In this document: piece by piece, positions 26,659 to 35,568 of the stretch | How positions within the stretch are numbered: position 1 is the first letter of the stretch | How the letters are laid out: each line of letters begins with the position of its first letter | Origin: Hydrogenophaga sp. | Lineage (GTDB): Bacteria > Pseudomonadota > Gammaproteobacteria > Burkholderiales > Burkholderiaceae_C | DNA: 54,173 bases | Reading direction: 5' to 3' | Assembly (NCBI RefSeq): GCF_030656115.1 | Contig: NZ_JAUSOO010000118.1 | Location: 1 to 54,173, forward strand | Program-made: the position numbers and the translations under genes | Notes under the pieces: model-generated | Databases searched by the model: none | Told to the model about the DNA's origin: nothing | The model's input: only the letters and a program-made list of their open reading frames with translations

Positions 26659-28545
26659 TCAGGCCGCCAGCGGCTTGATCGAACCGGGGACGATTTTGCC
26701 GCCAAAGTCGCGCATCATGGTTTGCACGAACGGATCGCCCAGAATGTGGGCCTCGGCTTCGCGCTGGCGCCGCGCCGCTTCGGCCGCGACCCGCAGCGCG
26801 GGCGAGTCCGTCACCGTGCCGATTTCGACCGCCAGACGCACCTCGTGGCCCAGCGTTTGCAGGGCCACGGACAAACGCTCGCGGGCGTTGGCCTGGTTGA
26901 GTGTTTCACGCTCCACGCGCAGCACCCACTGGCCGGGGTCGCGTGCCACCAGCTGCGACTGCAAGGCCAGTTCGCGCACCAGGGCACCAATGGTCTCGGC
27001 GCGCACCAACTGCATGATGGCGTCAAACCAGAAATCACCCTCGGCCGTCGTCACCGGTGCGGCCTGTACCGCTGTTGGCTCAGCCGAATCCCGTACCCGC
27101 GACGGGTCCAGCCGGTCGGGCTCGCCCGCATCGTGCACAGGAATGGCGACCACGCGGCGCGAGGTCTGCACGCTTTCTTCCCAAGGCGGCCCTTCGTCCT
27201 GCGGCACAGCCGGTGGTGGGGCGATGCGCTGTGGCGTTGGTGTTGGCAAAGGAGCCGCAGCCACCGGTTCAGCGGCCCCGGCTTGCACAGCAGCCACGGG
27301 CGCGGCGGCCGGCTGCACCAGTGCCTGTGGCGCAGGCACTGTGCGCTCGGGCTGCGAGGGGAATCGCGGGCTAGCGGGCGGAACCTGCGGGGGAAAATTC
27401 AGAGTTTTTTTTTCAGCCAGGCTGCCTGACGCAGCGGCCGTGGGCTTGAAAGCCAGCAAGCGCAACAACACCATGGTGAGTGCCGCGTATTCGTCGGGCG
27501 CCAGCCCCAGCTCGCCGCGGCCGTGCAGGCACAGGCTGTAGAGCAACTGGGTTTCGTCAGCGGGCAGCGTTTGCGCCAGTCGCATGATCTCGGCAGCGTC
27601 CGGGTCCTCGTGTTCAGACGCTTCGGCCCGGCCGGGCACCGCCTGCAACACCGCCATGCGCTGCAGCACACTGGTCATTTCTTCCAGTGTGGAAGCCGCA
27701 TTCAGGCCGTTCAGCCGCAGGGTGTCAATGGTGTCCACCACCGTGGCTCCATCGCTGCGGGCCAGCGAATCAATGAGACGCAGCACATAAGAGCGGTCGA
27801 CGGCACCCAGCATCTGGCGCACAGTGGCTTCTTGCAGTTGCCCACCACCAAATGCAATGGCCTGGTCGGTGAGCGACAGCGCATCGCGCATGGACCCGCG
27901 AGCGGCGCGGGAAATCAGCCGAAGTGCCTGCACGTCCGACGACACGTTTTCAGCCTGCAGCACCTGCTGCAGATGCTCCAGCACCGTTTCAGGCGCCATG
28001 GGCCGCAGATTGAACTGCAAACAGCGCGACAACACGGTCACCGGCACCTTTTGCGGGTCTGTCGTGGCCAGTACAAATTTCAGGTATTCCGGCGGCTCTT
28101 CCAGCGTTTTCAACATGGCGTTGAACGCCGTGTTGGTCAGCATGTGCACCTCGTCGATCATGAAGACCTTGAAGCGGCCCTGAACCGGCTTGTAGACCGC
28201 TTGTTCCAGCAACGCCTGCACCTCGTCCACGCCCCGGTTGGAGGCCGCGTCCAACTCGGTGTAATCCACAAAGCGGCCACTGTCGATATCGGTACAGGCC
28301 TGGCACACACCACACGGCTCGGCGGTGATACCGCCTTGGCCATCAGCGCCCAGGCAGTTGAGCGACTTCGCCAGGATGCGCGACACCGTGGTTTTACCCA
28401 CGCCGCGCGTGCCGGTGAACAGGTAAGCGTGGTGCAGGCGCTGGGTCGTCAGCGCGTTGGACAAGGCCTGAACCACATGGCCCTGCCCCACCATTTCGGT
28501 GAAATTGCGCGGGCGGTATTTGCGGGCCAGGACGACATAAGACAT
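26659..28545 (-). CDS. dnaX: DNA polymerase III subunits gamma and tau
   Basis: A 628-residue tau, the clamp-loader ATPase that ties the replicative polymerases together. The AAA+ domain opens with MSYVVLARKYRPRNFTEMVGQ. Walker A is FTGTRGVGKTTVSR, a four-Cys zinc module includes CGVCQACTDID, Walker B is VFMIDEVHML, and sensor 1 is LKFVLATTDPQKVPVTVLSR. Domain III ends near LLRLLAFKP (about residue 368). A Pro/Ala-rich linker and the tau-specific C-terminus follow. Right after domain III, codons 378-381 contain an A9 run that could give a short gamma form. The ATG at 28545 is the family start. ybaB follows. Confidence 0.96.
   Translation of the reverse strand: MSYVVLARKYRPRNFTEMVGQGHVVQALSNALTTQRLHHAYLFTGTRGVGKTTVSRILAKSLNCLGADGQGGITAEPCGVCQACTDIDSGRFVDYTELDAASNRGVDEVQALLEQAVYKPVQGRFKVFMIDEVHMLTNTAFNAMLKTLEEPPEYLKFVLATTDPQKVPVTVLSRCLQFNLRPMAPETVLEHLQQVLQAENVSSDVQALRLISRAARGSMRDALSLTDQAIAFGGGQLQEATVRQMLGAVDRSYVLRLIDSLARSDGATVVDTIDTLRLNGLNAASTLEEMTSVLQRMAVLQAVPGRAEASEHEDPDAAEIMRLAQTLPADETQLLYSLCLHGRGELGLAPDEYAALTMVLLRLLAFKPTAAASGSLAEKKTLNFPPQVPPASPRFPSQPERTVPAPQALVQPAAAPVAAVQAGAAEPVAAAPLPTPTPQRIAPPPAVPQDEGPPWEESVQTSRRVVAIPVHDAGEPDRLDPSRVRDSAEPTAVQAAPVTTAEGDFWFDAIMQLVRAETIGALVRELALQSQLVARDPGQWVLRVERETLNQANARERLSVALQTLGHEVRLAVEIGTVTDSPALRVAAEAARRQREAEAHILGDPFVQTMMRDFGGKIVPGSIKPLAA
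27371..27414 (-). promoter_or_regulatory. Probable slippage/frameshift site in dnaX (gamma formation)
   Basis: On the coding strand the frame reads GAA AAA AAA ACT, a run of nine A (27413 down to 27405). A -1 shift gives eleven extra codons and TAG at 27373-27371, a product of about 391 residues. A +1 shift gives CTC TGA at once. Both would release a protein ending just after clamp-loader domain III, which is what a gamma subunit is. E. coli uses ribosomal -1 shifting at a shorter A-run and Thermus uses transcriptional slippage at A9. No experiment is implied here. Confidence 0.6.
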
Positions 28546-28653
28546 GGCCGCCATTCTAAGGCGCCGCCGGGTGCGCCCCGGTGAGCTGGCGACCGCCTGC
28601 GCGCAAGCGCGCATTCGAGGCAAGCCCCCGCCGCTTCGCCTACAATACGCTCC

Positions 28654-28747
28654 GACGGGCCTTCCCGCATGGTGAAGCGGCCAACCGGGTCAGGTGGGGA
28701 ACCAAGCAGCCCTAACTGTAGAGCCAGTGCCGGGGTCAAGGCTCGTC
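28654..28747 (+). ncRNA. ffs: 4.5S RNA of the signal recognition particle (small bacterial type)
   Basis: The conserved apical domain is visible: CCGGGTCAGGTGGGGAACCA then AGCAGCC, and on the return strand GAGCCAGTGCCGGGGTCAAG. The ends GACGGGCCTT and AAGGCTCGTC pair, closing a hairpin of about 94 bases. TACAAT at 28641-28646 is a good -10 box about 8 bases before the start. The RNA binds Ffh and targets membrane proteins. It diverges from dnaX, and its 3' end touches the end of the ftsH-like remnant on the other strand. Confidence 0.9.
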
Positions 28748-29555
28748 ACCTTCTTCTTTCTCTGAAATATCCGGCGCCTGCCGAGTCAGCGCACGCAAGG
28801 CCTGTTCGTCCAGCGTTTCGCGCTCCAGCAGTTCACGCGCACAGCGTTCGAGCAAATCCCTTTTTTCCTCCAGCAAGGTTGTGGCCCGGTCAAACCCGGT
28901 CATCACGATCTGCCGCACGGCCGCGTCAATGTGCTGCTGCGTGTCCTGGCTGGGCTGCCAGCCACTGGGCAACAGGCCGGGCACGTCCAATCTTGCGCGG
29001 TCATGAGAAAGCGGTCTTCGGTGGGCTGCTGAATGGCGTAGCCCAGCGCCCCGATGCCGCGCGGCATGATGGACACCTTGTGGATGGTGTCGGTGCCCTG
29101 CAGGCACATGGCCCATCTCGTGGCAGGCCCCCACCTCGCGTTCGCGGGGGTTGAGCACGCGGTTTTTCTTCTCCAAACCGGCCACGATGCGCTCCACCGC
29201 CACGATGAATCCATCAGGGCCACCATCTCTTGCGCATTGCGCCCTGTGGCGCCCAGCGCGGCTTCGTTGCACAGGTTGGCCAGGTCCGCGCCAGAAAACC
29301 CGGTGGGGAGCTGCGCCATCTGTTCCAACTCCACCTGCGGGTACAGCCGGATTTTCTGGATGTGAACTTTCAAGATTTGTACCTGGCCGGCCTTGTCCGG
29401 GTGGTCCACCGGCACCTGGCGGTCAAAATGGCCGGTGCGCGGCCGCGGGCCGGCTCGAACAGGTCGCGCACGCGGGCCGCCACCACGCCCACAACCATTG
29501 CCACCAACTCGCTGCCCGAAATGCCGAAAAACGGCACGCCCGCCCCACCGGTTTG
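28736..29555 (-). pseudogene. Decayed FtsH-like AAA+ zinc metalloprotease fragment
   Basis: Recognisable FtsH pieces appear in order but in shifting frames: [18 protein letters not shown] and [13 protein letters not shown], then [63 protein letters not shown] (the HExxH zinc site), HKVSIMPRGIGALGYAIQQP, PTEDRFLMT, and a C-terminal helix LLEEKRDLLERCARELLERE. The membrane anchor and Walker A are missing. About 60 residues containing Walker B are deleted between RDLFEP and GHFDRQ, and a larger stretch is gone after PTEDRF. At least four frame changes are needed (near 29440, 29210, 29108 and 28995). It cannot make a working protease. Confidence 0.85.
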
Positions 29556-29678
29556 AGTTCAATTCAGACGAAATTGGCGGTCAACACACCGCAAAAATCA
29601 TCTTACCCAACCAAGGGGCGCAGACCCAACCTGCGACTTAGGCGCAGCCCTTTCAGGCCCGGCGCTGAGCCGCGTCAA

Positions 29679-30674
29679 TCAAAATACATCAATTTTCAGG
29701 TTTTGCTGCTTGACCACCTGCTTCCAGCCTTCAAAATCTTTCACCAAAAACGCTTCCAGAGTGGCCGGTGTGCCGGTGGCGGGTTCCAGCGCGTCCAGCG
29801 CCAGCCGGGCCTTGACGTCGGGCAGCTCAACCACCAAGGCCAGGGCCGCGTTGAGCGTCTGCACCACCGAGGAAGGGGTACCGCGCGGTGCCATCAGGGC
29901 AAAGTAATTCAACACGTTGAAGCCTGGCAGGCCCGCTTCTTCCATGCTGGGCACCTGGGGCAGCGCGCTGGAGCGGCGCTGGCTGGTCACCGCCAGCGCC
30001 TTGAGGCGCCCGTCCCGGATAAAGGGTGCCAGCGCAGGAATGGTGCCGGTCAACAAGTGGATTTCACCGGACAGCGCGTCAACGGTGGCCGGCGCAATGC
30101 CGCGGTAGGGAATGTGTGTGACGAAGGTGCCGGTGCGTGCCTTGAGCGATTCCAGCACCAGGTGGTTGACGCCGCCCACGCCAGCCGAGCCGTAATTGAG
30201 CGCACCAGGCCGCTGGCGCGCCAAGGCCACCAGCTCGGGCAAGGTGTTGGCGGGCAAGGCGTTGTTGGCCGCCCAGACCAAGGGGCCTTGCGCAATCATG
30301 CCCACGGGCGCAAACCCGGTCAGTGGGTGGTAGCCGGCACCTGGCAAGGCTGCGGCCACGGTGGTGAACGGTGCGGCAGCCAGCAGCAAGGTATGACCGT
30401 CGGGTGCGCTTTGGGCCACGGCCTGCGCACCGAGGGCGCCCGAGGCACCCACCCGGTTGTCCACCACCACCGGAGTTTTGAGCAGTTCTGCCAGTTTGGT
30501 TGCGACCAGCCGGCCAATGGCGTCGGTGCCAGCGCCGGGCGCAAACGGAACAACGATCTTGATGGTGTGTTCTGGAAAACCTGCAGCAAGGCTTGGCTGT
30601 GCAGCCAAGCCCACAGCCCCCAGAACCATGCACTGCAGCCAGATGCGGCGCGCCAAGGCCGTTGTGAAAAGCAT
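29679..30674 (-). CDS. Bug-family (tripartite tricarboxylate transporter) substrate-binding protein
   Basis: A 331-residue periplasmic protein with a signal peptide (MVLGAVGLAAQPSLAAG). It has the Bug pattern: HTIKIVVPFAPGAGTDAIGR, VVDNRVGASGALGAQAVAQS, DGHTLLLAA, RPGALNYGSAGVGGVNHL and HIPYRGIAPATVDALSGEI. Burkholderiales carry many such proteins, often without adjacent TctAB membrane genes, as here. The ligand (a carboxylate in known cases) is unknown. Downstream lies the ftsH remnant, and the 123 bases between hold nothing recognisable. Confidence 0.9.
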   Translation of the reverse strand: MLFTTALARRIWLQCMVLGAVGLAAQPSLAAGFPEHTIKIVVPFAPGAGTDAIGRLVATKLAELLKTPVVVDNRVGASGALGAQAVAQSAPDGHTLLLAAAPFTTVAAALPGAGYHPLTGFAPVGMIAQGPLVWAANNALPANTLPELVALARQRPGALNYGSAGVGGVNHLVLESLKARTGTFVTHIPYRGIAPATVDALSGEIHLLTGTIPALAPFIRDGRLKALAVTSQRRSSALPQVPSMEEAGLPGFNVLNYFALMAPRGTPSSVVQTLNAALALVVELPDVKARLALDALEPATGTPATLEAFLVKDFEGWKQVVKQQNLKIDVF

Positions 30675-30763
30675 GTATCGACTCCTGAAAAAGACCGCGT
30701 GGAAATACCCTGAAGCCTATGCACCCAGGGTGACGCGCTGATGACACGCCAGGCAAGCGATGG

Positions 30764-32104
30764 CTATGACACAGCCCCTCTTAACCACGCTGCCACACCC
30801 TGCCCCGCCACCACGCCGCTGGCCAGGCAGGCGGTGAGCAAATAGCCACCGGTGGGGGCTTCCCAGTCGAGCATTTCGCCAGCACAGAACACGCCGGGCC
30901 GGGCTTTCACCATCAGCGCTGCGTCCAGCGCGGGCCATTGCACGCCGCCTGCGGTGCTGATGGCTTCGTCGATCGGCCTGGCCACCGCCAGCCGAACGGG
31001 CAACGCCTTGATGGCGGCCGCGAGCCGGTGCGGGTCGTGCAGGGCGTCTTTGTCCAGCAGTTCGTTGAGCAGCGCCATCTTGATGCCGTCCAGACCCAGC
31101 CGGCTTTTGAGGTGGGCCGACAGGCTGCGCGAGCCGCGGGGATGGGCCACCTGTGCCAACACGAAGTCGGCGCTGCGGTCGGGCAGCAAGTCCAGCTCGA
31201 AGGTGGCGCTGCCGTGTTGGTTGATCTCGTCGCGCAACAGGCTGGAAGCGGCGTACACCAGGCTGCCTTCGACGCCGGTGGCTGTGGCCACAAATTCGCC
31301 CTTGCGCTCAAAAAACCGTCCGTCACTGGCCGAGCAGCGAATGACCACCGACTTGAACGGCTGGCCGGCAAAGCGGCTGCTGAAGAACGGGCTCCAGCCC
31401 GCCGCCGTGCCGTGCACCGGGGAGCCCGCCACGTCAAAGCCGCAGTTGCTGGGCTGCAGGGGCGCCACGGGCACGCCGGCCGCTTGCAGCCAGGGCACCC
31501 AGGCACCGTCAGAGCCGAGCCGCGCCCAGCTGGCACCGCCCAGCGCCAGCACGGTGGCGCGCGCCTGCACGGTCAGCGGGCCTTGTGGGGTTTGAAAAAT
31601 CGCTTGCTCAGGGTTTGCGCCCGCCCAGCCCAGCCAGCGGTGGCGCATGTGAAATTGCACCGGCACACCACCGTCCTGCGGGTGGCGCAGCCTGTGCAAC
31701 CAGGCGCGCAGGAGCGGTGCGGCTTTCATGTCGGTGGGAAACACGCGCTGCGAGCTGCCCACAAAGGTGTCGACGCCCAGGCCAGACGCCCAGTCGCGCA
31801 CCGCCTGCGGGCCGAAGGTTTGCAGCAGCGGCCGAATGGCTTCGACTCTCTGGCCATACCGGCTGATGAAGGGCTCCAGCGGTTCGGCGTGGGTAAGGTT
31901 CATGCCGCCTTTGCCCGCCAGCAAAAACTTGCGGCCCACCGAAGGCATGGCGTCAAACACATGCACAGCCAGGCCGGCGCGGCTGAGCACCTCGGCTGCC
32001 ATCAAGCCAGCCGGGCCACCGCCCACGATGGCAACATCAACCGACAAGCAGGCTGGTTCAGGAGCGGCAGATTCGGATAGAAACGGGGATGGGGTATCGG
32101 TCAT
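30764..32104 (-). CDS. HI0933/YhiN-type FAD-dependent oxidoreductase (TIGR03862-like flavoprotein)
   Basis: A 446-residue flavoprotein of unknown reaction. The FAD site is VDVAIVGGGPAGLMAAEVLS, then AMPSVGRKFLLAGKGGMNLTH, which is diagnostic of the HI0933 family. TVLALGGASWARLGSDGAW and the C-terminal FCAGEMLDWEAPTGGYLLT bind FAD as well. The ATG at 32104 overlaps the addA stop (ATGA), so it is translated as the third gene of the addB-addA operon. The frame remains open further upstream, inside addA. The repair-gene context is striking but may be fortuitous. Confidence 0.88.
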   Translation of the reverse strand: MTDTPSPFLSESAAPEPACLSVDVAIVGGGPAGLMAAEVLSRAGLAVHVFDAMPSVGRKFLLAGKGGMNLTHAEPLEPFISRYGQRVEAIRPLLQTFGPQAVRDWASGLGVDTFVGSSQRVFPTDMKAAPLLRAWLHRLRHPQDGGVPVQFHMRHRWLGWAGANPEQAIFQTPQGPLTVQARATVLALGGASWARLGSDGAWVPWLQAAGVPVAPLQPSNCGFDVAGSPVHGTAAGWSPFFSSRFAGQPFKSVVIRCSASDGRFFERKGEFVATATGVEGSLVYAASSLLRDEINQHGSATFELDLLPDRSADFVLAQVAHPRGSRSLSAHLKSRLGLDGIKMALLNELLDKDALHDPHRLAAAIKALPVRLAVARPIDEAISTAGGVQWPALDAALMVKARPGVFCAGEMLDWEAPTGGYLLTACLASGVVAGQGVAAWLRGAVS

Positions 32105-35100
32105 GAAGCAAGCAGGTCGGGCGTGAGTTCCAGCAGCAGGCCCTGGGGGTTGATGAAGGCCAGGCGCACCACCTCGCCAGGTCGTGTGTCGGTCAGTGCC
32201 TGTTGGTAGCGGCGCATTTGCGCCAGCAGCGCGGGCTGGCGTTCGGGGTGTTCTGCGCTTTTGAAGTCGAGCACCCACCAGGCGCCCGGTGCGGTGGAAG
32301 TGCCGCGCTGGCGCACCAGACGGTCCAGCCGCAGCAACTCGCCCTGGTGAAACAGCTCCACTTCGTTGCCCCAGTGGTCGAGTTGCTCAGCGTCCCAGGC
32401 CCAGGCGGCTTGGCCCGCCACGATGCGCTGCGCCATGGCTTGCGCGGCTTGCGCCAGCGCCAGGCTTAAGCCAAATTCGCGTGCCACGGCCTGCAGATGG
32501 GCCGCTGTCCATTCAAAACCAGCAGCGGGTGTTGGGCACCACTGCAGCAAGCGGTGCAAGGCCAGGCCCATGCGGGTAGGTTCGTCGCCCTGCTCGGCGG
32601 GCTGCTGTTGCTCGCTTTCGGGCTCGGGCGTCCCGCCCGCTGGCGGCACATAGGCTGGCAGGCTGGGCAGCACAAATGGCGTGGCGGCACCTTGTGCGGT
32701 GGGGGTATCCGGCAGCGCATCGACCACATCGGGTGCATCCAGCGGCTGGGCCAGGGGCTGCAGGCGCTGGTACCAGCTGGTGGCGCTGCCGCGCTGGTGT
32801 GGCTCAAAGCTGGAGATCACCAGCCTGTGCTCGGCGCGGGTGAGCGCCACGTAGAGCGCATTCAGTTCCTCCAGCGCGCGCGCCTGCTGCTCCACCAGCA
32901 GCACGCCCGCGGCGCAGGCCGGGGGTGCTTTTTCACTGGCCAGAAACACGAAGCGCCGCGGTGCCGCGTCTTCGCCTGGCCAGTCCACCAGCACGCCCAT
33001 GTTGTCGGGTTTGGACGAACCGGAATCGGTGTCGAGCATGAGCACGGTGTGCGCTTCCAGCCCCTTGGCGCCGTGAATGGTGAGCAGGCGCACAGCGCCC
33101 AGCGTCTGGCTGGGCGTGGCTTTGATGCCGCCCGCCTTGAGCGCGCGCACCAGCCGGTAGGGCGTGAGAAACCGGCCGCCGTCTTGCGCCAGCGACTGGG
33201 CCAGCAGATCGCGCAGCTGGGCCAGCACGGCACCGCGCTGGCTGGTCGGCACAGCCTGCGCAAACCGCGCCAACACGTCGCCGTGGTCGTACAACGCCGA
33301 CAACGCGTCGTGCGGCGGCAGGCTGTGCACCCAGCTGCGGTACAGCGCCAGGCGCTGGGCGGTGGCCACAAAGTCTGCCGTCTGTGCGGCGGCGGCTGCG
33401 CTGCTGTGCTCGGGGTGCTGCAGCAGCGCAGCGTGCTCGTCGGCCGGGAGCGCCGCAAAGCGCTGCAGCACGTCCCACCACGAAGGTTTCACGCTGGTGG
33501 GCATGGCGGCCACCGCTCGGGTGTCTTGGTCCAACGAGCCCGTCGCGTCGCCGCCAGCCTGACCGCGCACCGTCCAGCGCAGGCGCAAGCGCGCCAACTG
33601 GGCCAGCGCGTCGTCGCTCCAGCCAAACAGCGGCGACTTCAGCGCGCGGGCCAGGCTCAGGTCGTGCTGCGGCGACACCAGGGCGTCGAGCAAAGCCACC
33701 ACGTCTTGCACAGCGGGCGCCTCGCAGAGGTCGAGTTTTTCAGGTTGCTCGCTGGCAATCCCGCGTTCAAGCAAGGCCGCGTGCATCCAGCCCAGGCGCT
33801 CGCGCCGGCGTGAGAGCACCATCACGTCGTCGGCCTTGACGCGGCCCGACGCAATTTCACCCGCCACCCAATCGGCCGCCTGGCGGGCCTCCAGGGCCGA
33901 CATGGTGTCTTCCGGGAACACGCGGGGCGTGGTCAGGCTGTCGCGCCACACGGGTTCGCCACCGGTGGCGCTGCCGGGCCGCTCGCGCAGGCTTCGGGCC
34001 AGTTGAGGCAGTGCCAACACGGCGCCCGGCTCGGCGCTTTCGGTGGTGTGCTCGCGGTAGTCGCTGCTGTATTCACCCGCCTGCACCGCCGCCAGCATGG
34101 CGGTGTTGAGCACCTCCACCACGCCTTGCGCACAGCGTCGGGTGTGGTCGCAGCTGAGCAGGGCCCCCGCCAAGCCGTCCACCACAAACGCTTGCGCGGC
34201 CTTGAACACCTGCGGTTCGGCTCGGCGAAAGCGGTAAATGGATTGCTTCGGATCGCCGACCAGAAACACGCAGGGGGCTTCGCCCGGCCCGGCACCCGCG
34301 TAGGCAGACAGCCAGCCGTACAGCGCCTGCCATTGCAGCGGGTTGGTGTCTTGAAATTCGTCGATCAGCACATGGCGCACCCGGGCATCCAGCCGCTGCT
34401 GCATCCAGCCGGACAGTTCTGCGTCGCCCAGCAGACGCAAGGCGGCGCCTTCGACGTCGTTCATGTCGATCCAGCCGCGCTCGCGCTTGAGCGCGCCATA
34501 GGCCGCCAGCAGCACGCGCGACAACCGCGCCATGCGCTGGTGGTGTTGCCAGGCCTGGTGCTGGCGCCGGGCGCTGCACAGGTCTTGCAACTCGGGTGCA
34601 GCTTCTTGCGCAGCGGCAAATTTGGTGAGGTTGGTGTTGAGCCGTTCTTCAGCCACCACAAAAAACGCTTTGCGCAGCAGGGCCAGGCGTTGCGGCATCA
34701 GCGCAGGCTCGTCGGCCAGCGCAAACGCATCCACCACACCCGCCGCAGCCACCTTCGGGGTTTTGTTGGTTTCGCCGCCCAGGGCCTTGGCCCAGGCCAG
34801 CCAGCGTGCGCGTGCGCCGGGCGCCAGCAAAGCCAGCTCGGGCGAAGCCAGCCCGGCCCAGCGCGGAAACAGGTCAGCAAATGCCTGCACCGACGCTTCC
34901 ACCACCCCGGCGGCGTCGGCCAAACCAAACTCGACCCGTTTTTGCAGCGCTTTTTCCAGCGCCTTCAGCGTCTGGTGGCGGCCATGCTGGGCCACGCTGT
35001 CCATGAAGTCTTGCCGGTCGTCCGGGTTCGCTGCCAGAGCCGCATAAAACCGGGGCCAGACTTGGGCCACCGCCTGCGCGTCGTCTTCCAGCAGCTCGTA

Positions 35101-35568
35101 TTGGGGCGGCAATTGCAGCTCTTGCAGCACCGACAGCGGCGCACCGCGCAGCAGCGCGGCAAACCAGCCGTGAAAGGTGCGCACCTGCACCGGGCGGCCC
35201 AACGCGGTGAGGCGCGGGTGCAGGCTGCGCGCTTCCGGCGTGCTACGCAACGCGTCGGCCTCGGTCAGCCCTCGGGCGCGCAGCTCGCTTACCAGTGCGT
35301 CGTCCGACAAACCGGCCCAGCGGCGCAGTTCGGCGTTGAGCCGGTCGCGCATTTCGCCCGAGGCTTTTTTGGTGAACGTGATGGCCAGAATGTCTTGCGG
35401 CGCACAGCCGTCGAGCAAGGCGCGCAGGATGCGGGACACCAGCATCCAGGTTTTGCCAGCGCCCGCGCAGGCCTCGACGGCAATGCTGCGCGCCGGGTCG
35501 CAGGCGACGGCGTAAAACGCTTCGCGCGGCACTTGATTGCCGTTGATGCGGTAAGCCGCTGACGTCAT
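32101..35568 (-). CDS. addA: UvrD-type helicase/exonuclease, AddA-like double-strand-break repair subunit
   Basis: A 1155-residue SF1 helicase with a nuclease domain. Walker A is EACAGAGKTWMLV (A33-T40), then ILAITFTKKASGEMRDRL (motif Ia), Walker B VLIDEFQDTNPLQW near residue 403, GDPKQSIYRFRRAEP (motif III), LLTIHGAKGLEAHTVLMLD (motif V) and LYVALTRAEHRLVI (motif VI). The C-terminal PD-(D/E)xK nuclease is seen as LLRLDRLVRQR and WWVLDFKSAEHPE. It resects DNA ends together with AddB to load RecA. The ATG overlaps the addB stop (ATGA). Gene name is by family resemblance. Confidence 0.92.
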   Translation of the reverse strand: MTSAAYRINGNQVPREAFYAVACDPARSIAVEACAGAGKTWMLVSRILRALLDGCAPQDILAITFTKKASGEMRDRLNAELRRWAGLSDDALVSELRARGLTEADALRSTPEARSLHPRLTALGRPVQVRTFHGWFAALLRGAPLSVLQELQLPPQYELLEDDAQAVAQVWPRFYAALAANPDDRQDFMDSVAQHGRHQTLKALEKALQKRVEFGLADAAGVVEASVQAFADLFPRWAGLASPELALLAPGARARWLAWAKALGGETNKTPKVAAAGVVDAFALADEPALMPQRLALLRKAFFVVAEERLNTNLTKFAAAQEAAPELQDLCSARRQHQAWQHHQRMARLSRVLLAAYGALKRERGWIDMNDVEGAALRLLGDAELSGWMQQRLDARVRHVLIDEFQDTNPLQWQALYGWLSAYAGAGPGEAPCVFLVGDPKQSIYRFRRAEPQVFKAAQAFVVDGLAGALLSCDHTRRCAQGVVEVLNTAMLAAVQAGEYSSDYREHTTESAEPGAVLALPQLARSLRERPGSATGGEPVWRDSLTTPRVFPEDTMSALEARQAADWVAGEIASGRVKADDVMVLSRRRERLGWMHAALLERGIASEQPEKLDLCEAPAVQDVVALLDALVSPQHDLSLARALKSPLFGWSDDALAQLARLRLRWTVRGQAGGDATGSLDQDTRAVAAMPTSVKPSWWDVLQRFAALPADEHAALLQHPEHSSAAAAAQTADFVATAQRLALYRSWVHSLPPHDALSALYDHGDVLARFAQAVPTSQRGAVLAQLRDLLAQSLAQDGGRFLTPYRLVRALKAGGIKATPSQTLGAVRLLTIHGAKGLEAHTVLMLDTDSGSSKPDNMGVLVDWPGEDAAPRRFVFLASEKAPPACAAGVLLVEQQARALEELNALYVALTRAEHRLVISSFEPHQRGSATSWYQRLQPLAQPLDAPDVVDALPDTPTAQGAATPFVLPSLPAYVPPAGGTPEPESEQQQPAEQGDEPTRMGLALHRLLQWCPTPAAGFEWTAAHLQAVAREFGLSLALAQAAQAMAQRIVAGQAAWAWDAEQLDHWGNEVELFHQGELLRLDRLVRQRGTSTAPGAWWVLDFKSAEHPERQPALLAQMRRYQQALTDTRPGEVVRLAFINPQGLLLELTPDLLAS

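Noticed and set aside
28736..29555. Two separate small proteins in the ftsH region
   Set aside because: Both open frames are mosaics of FtsH motifs and out-of-frame sequence, and neither contains a complete domain. A pseudogene explains both.
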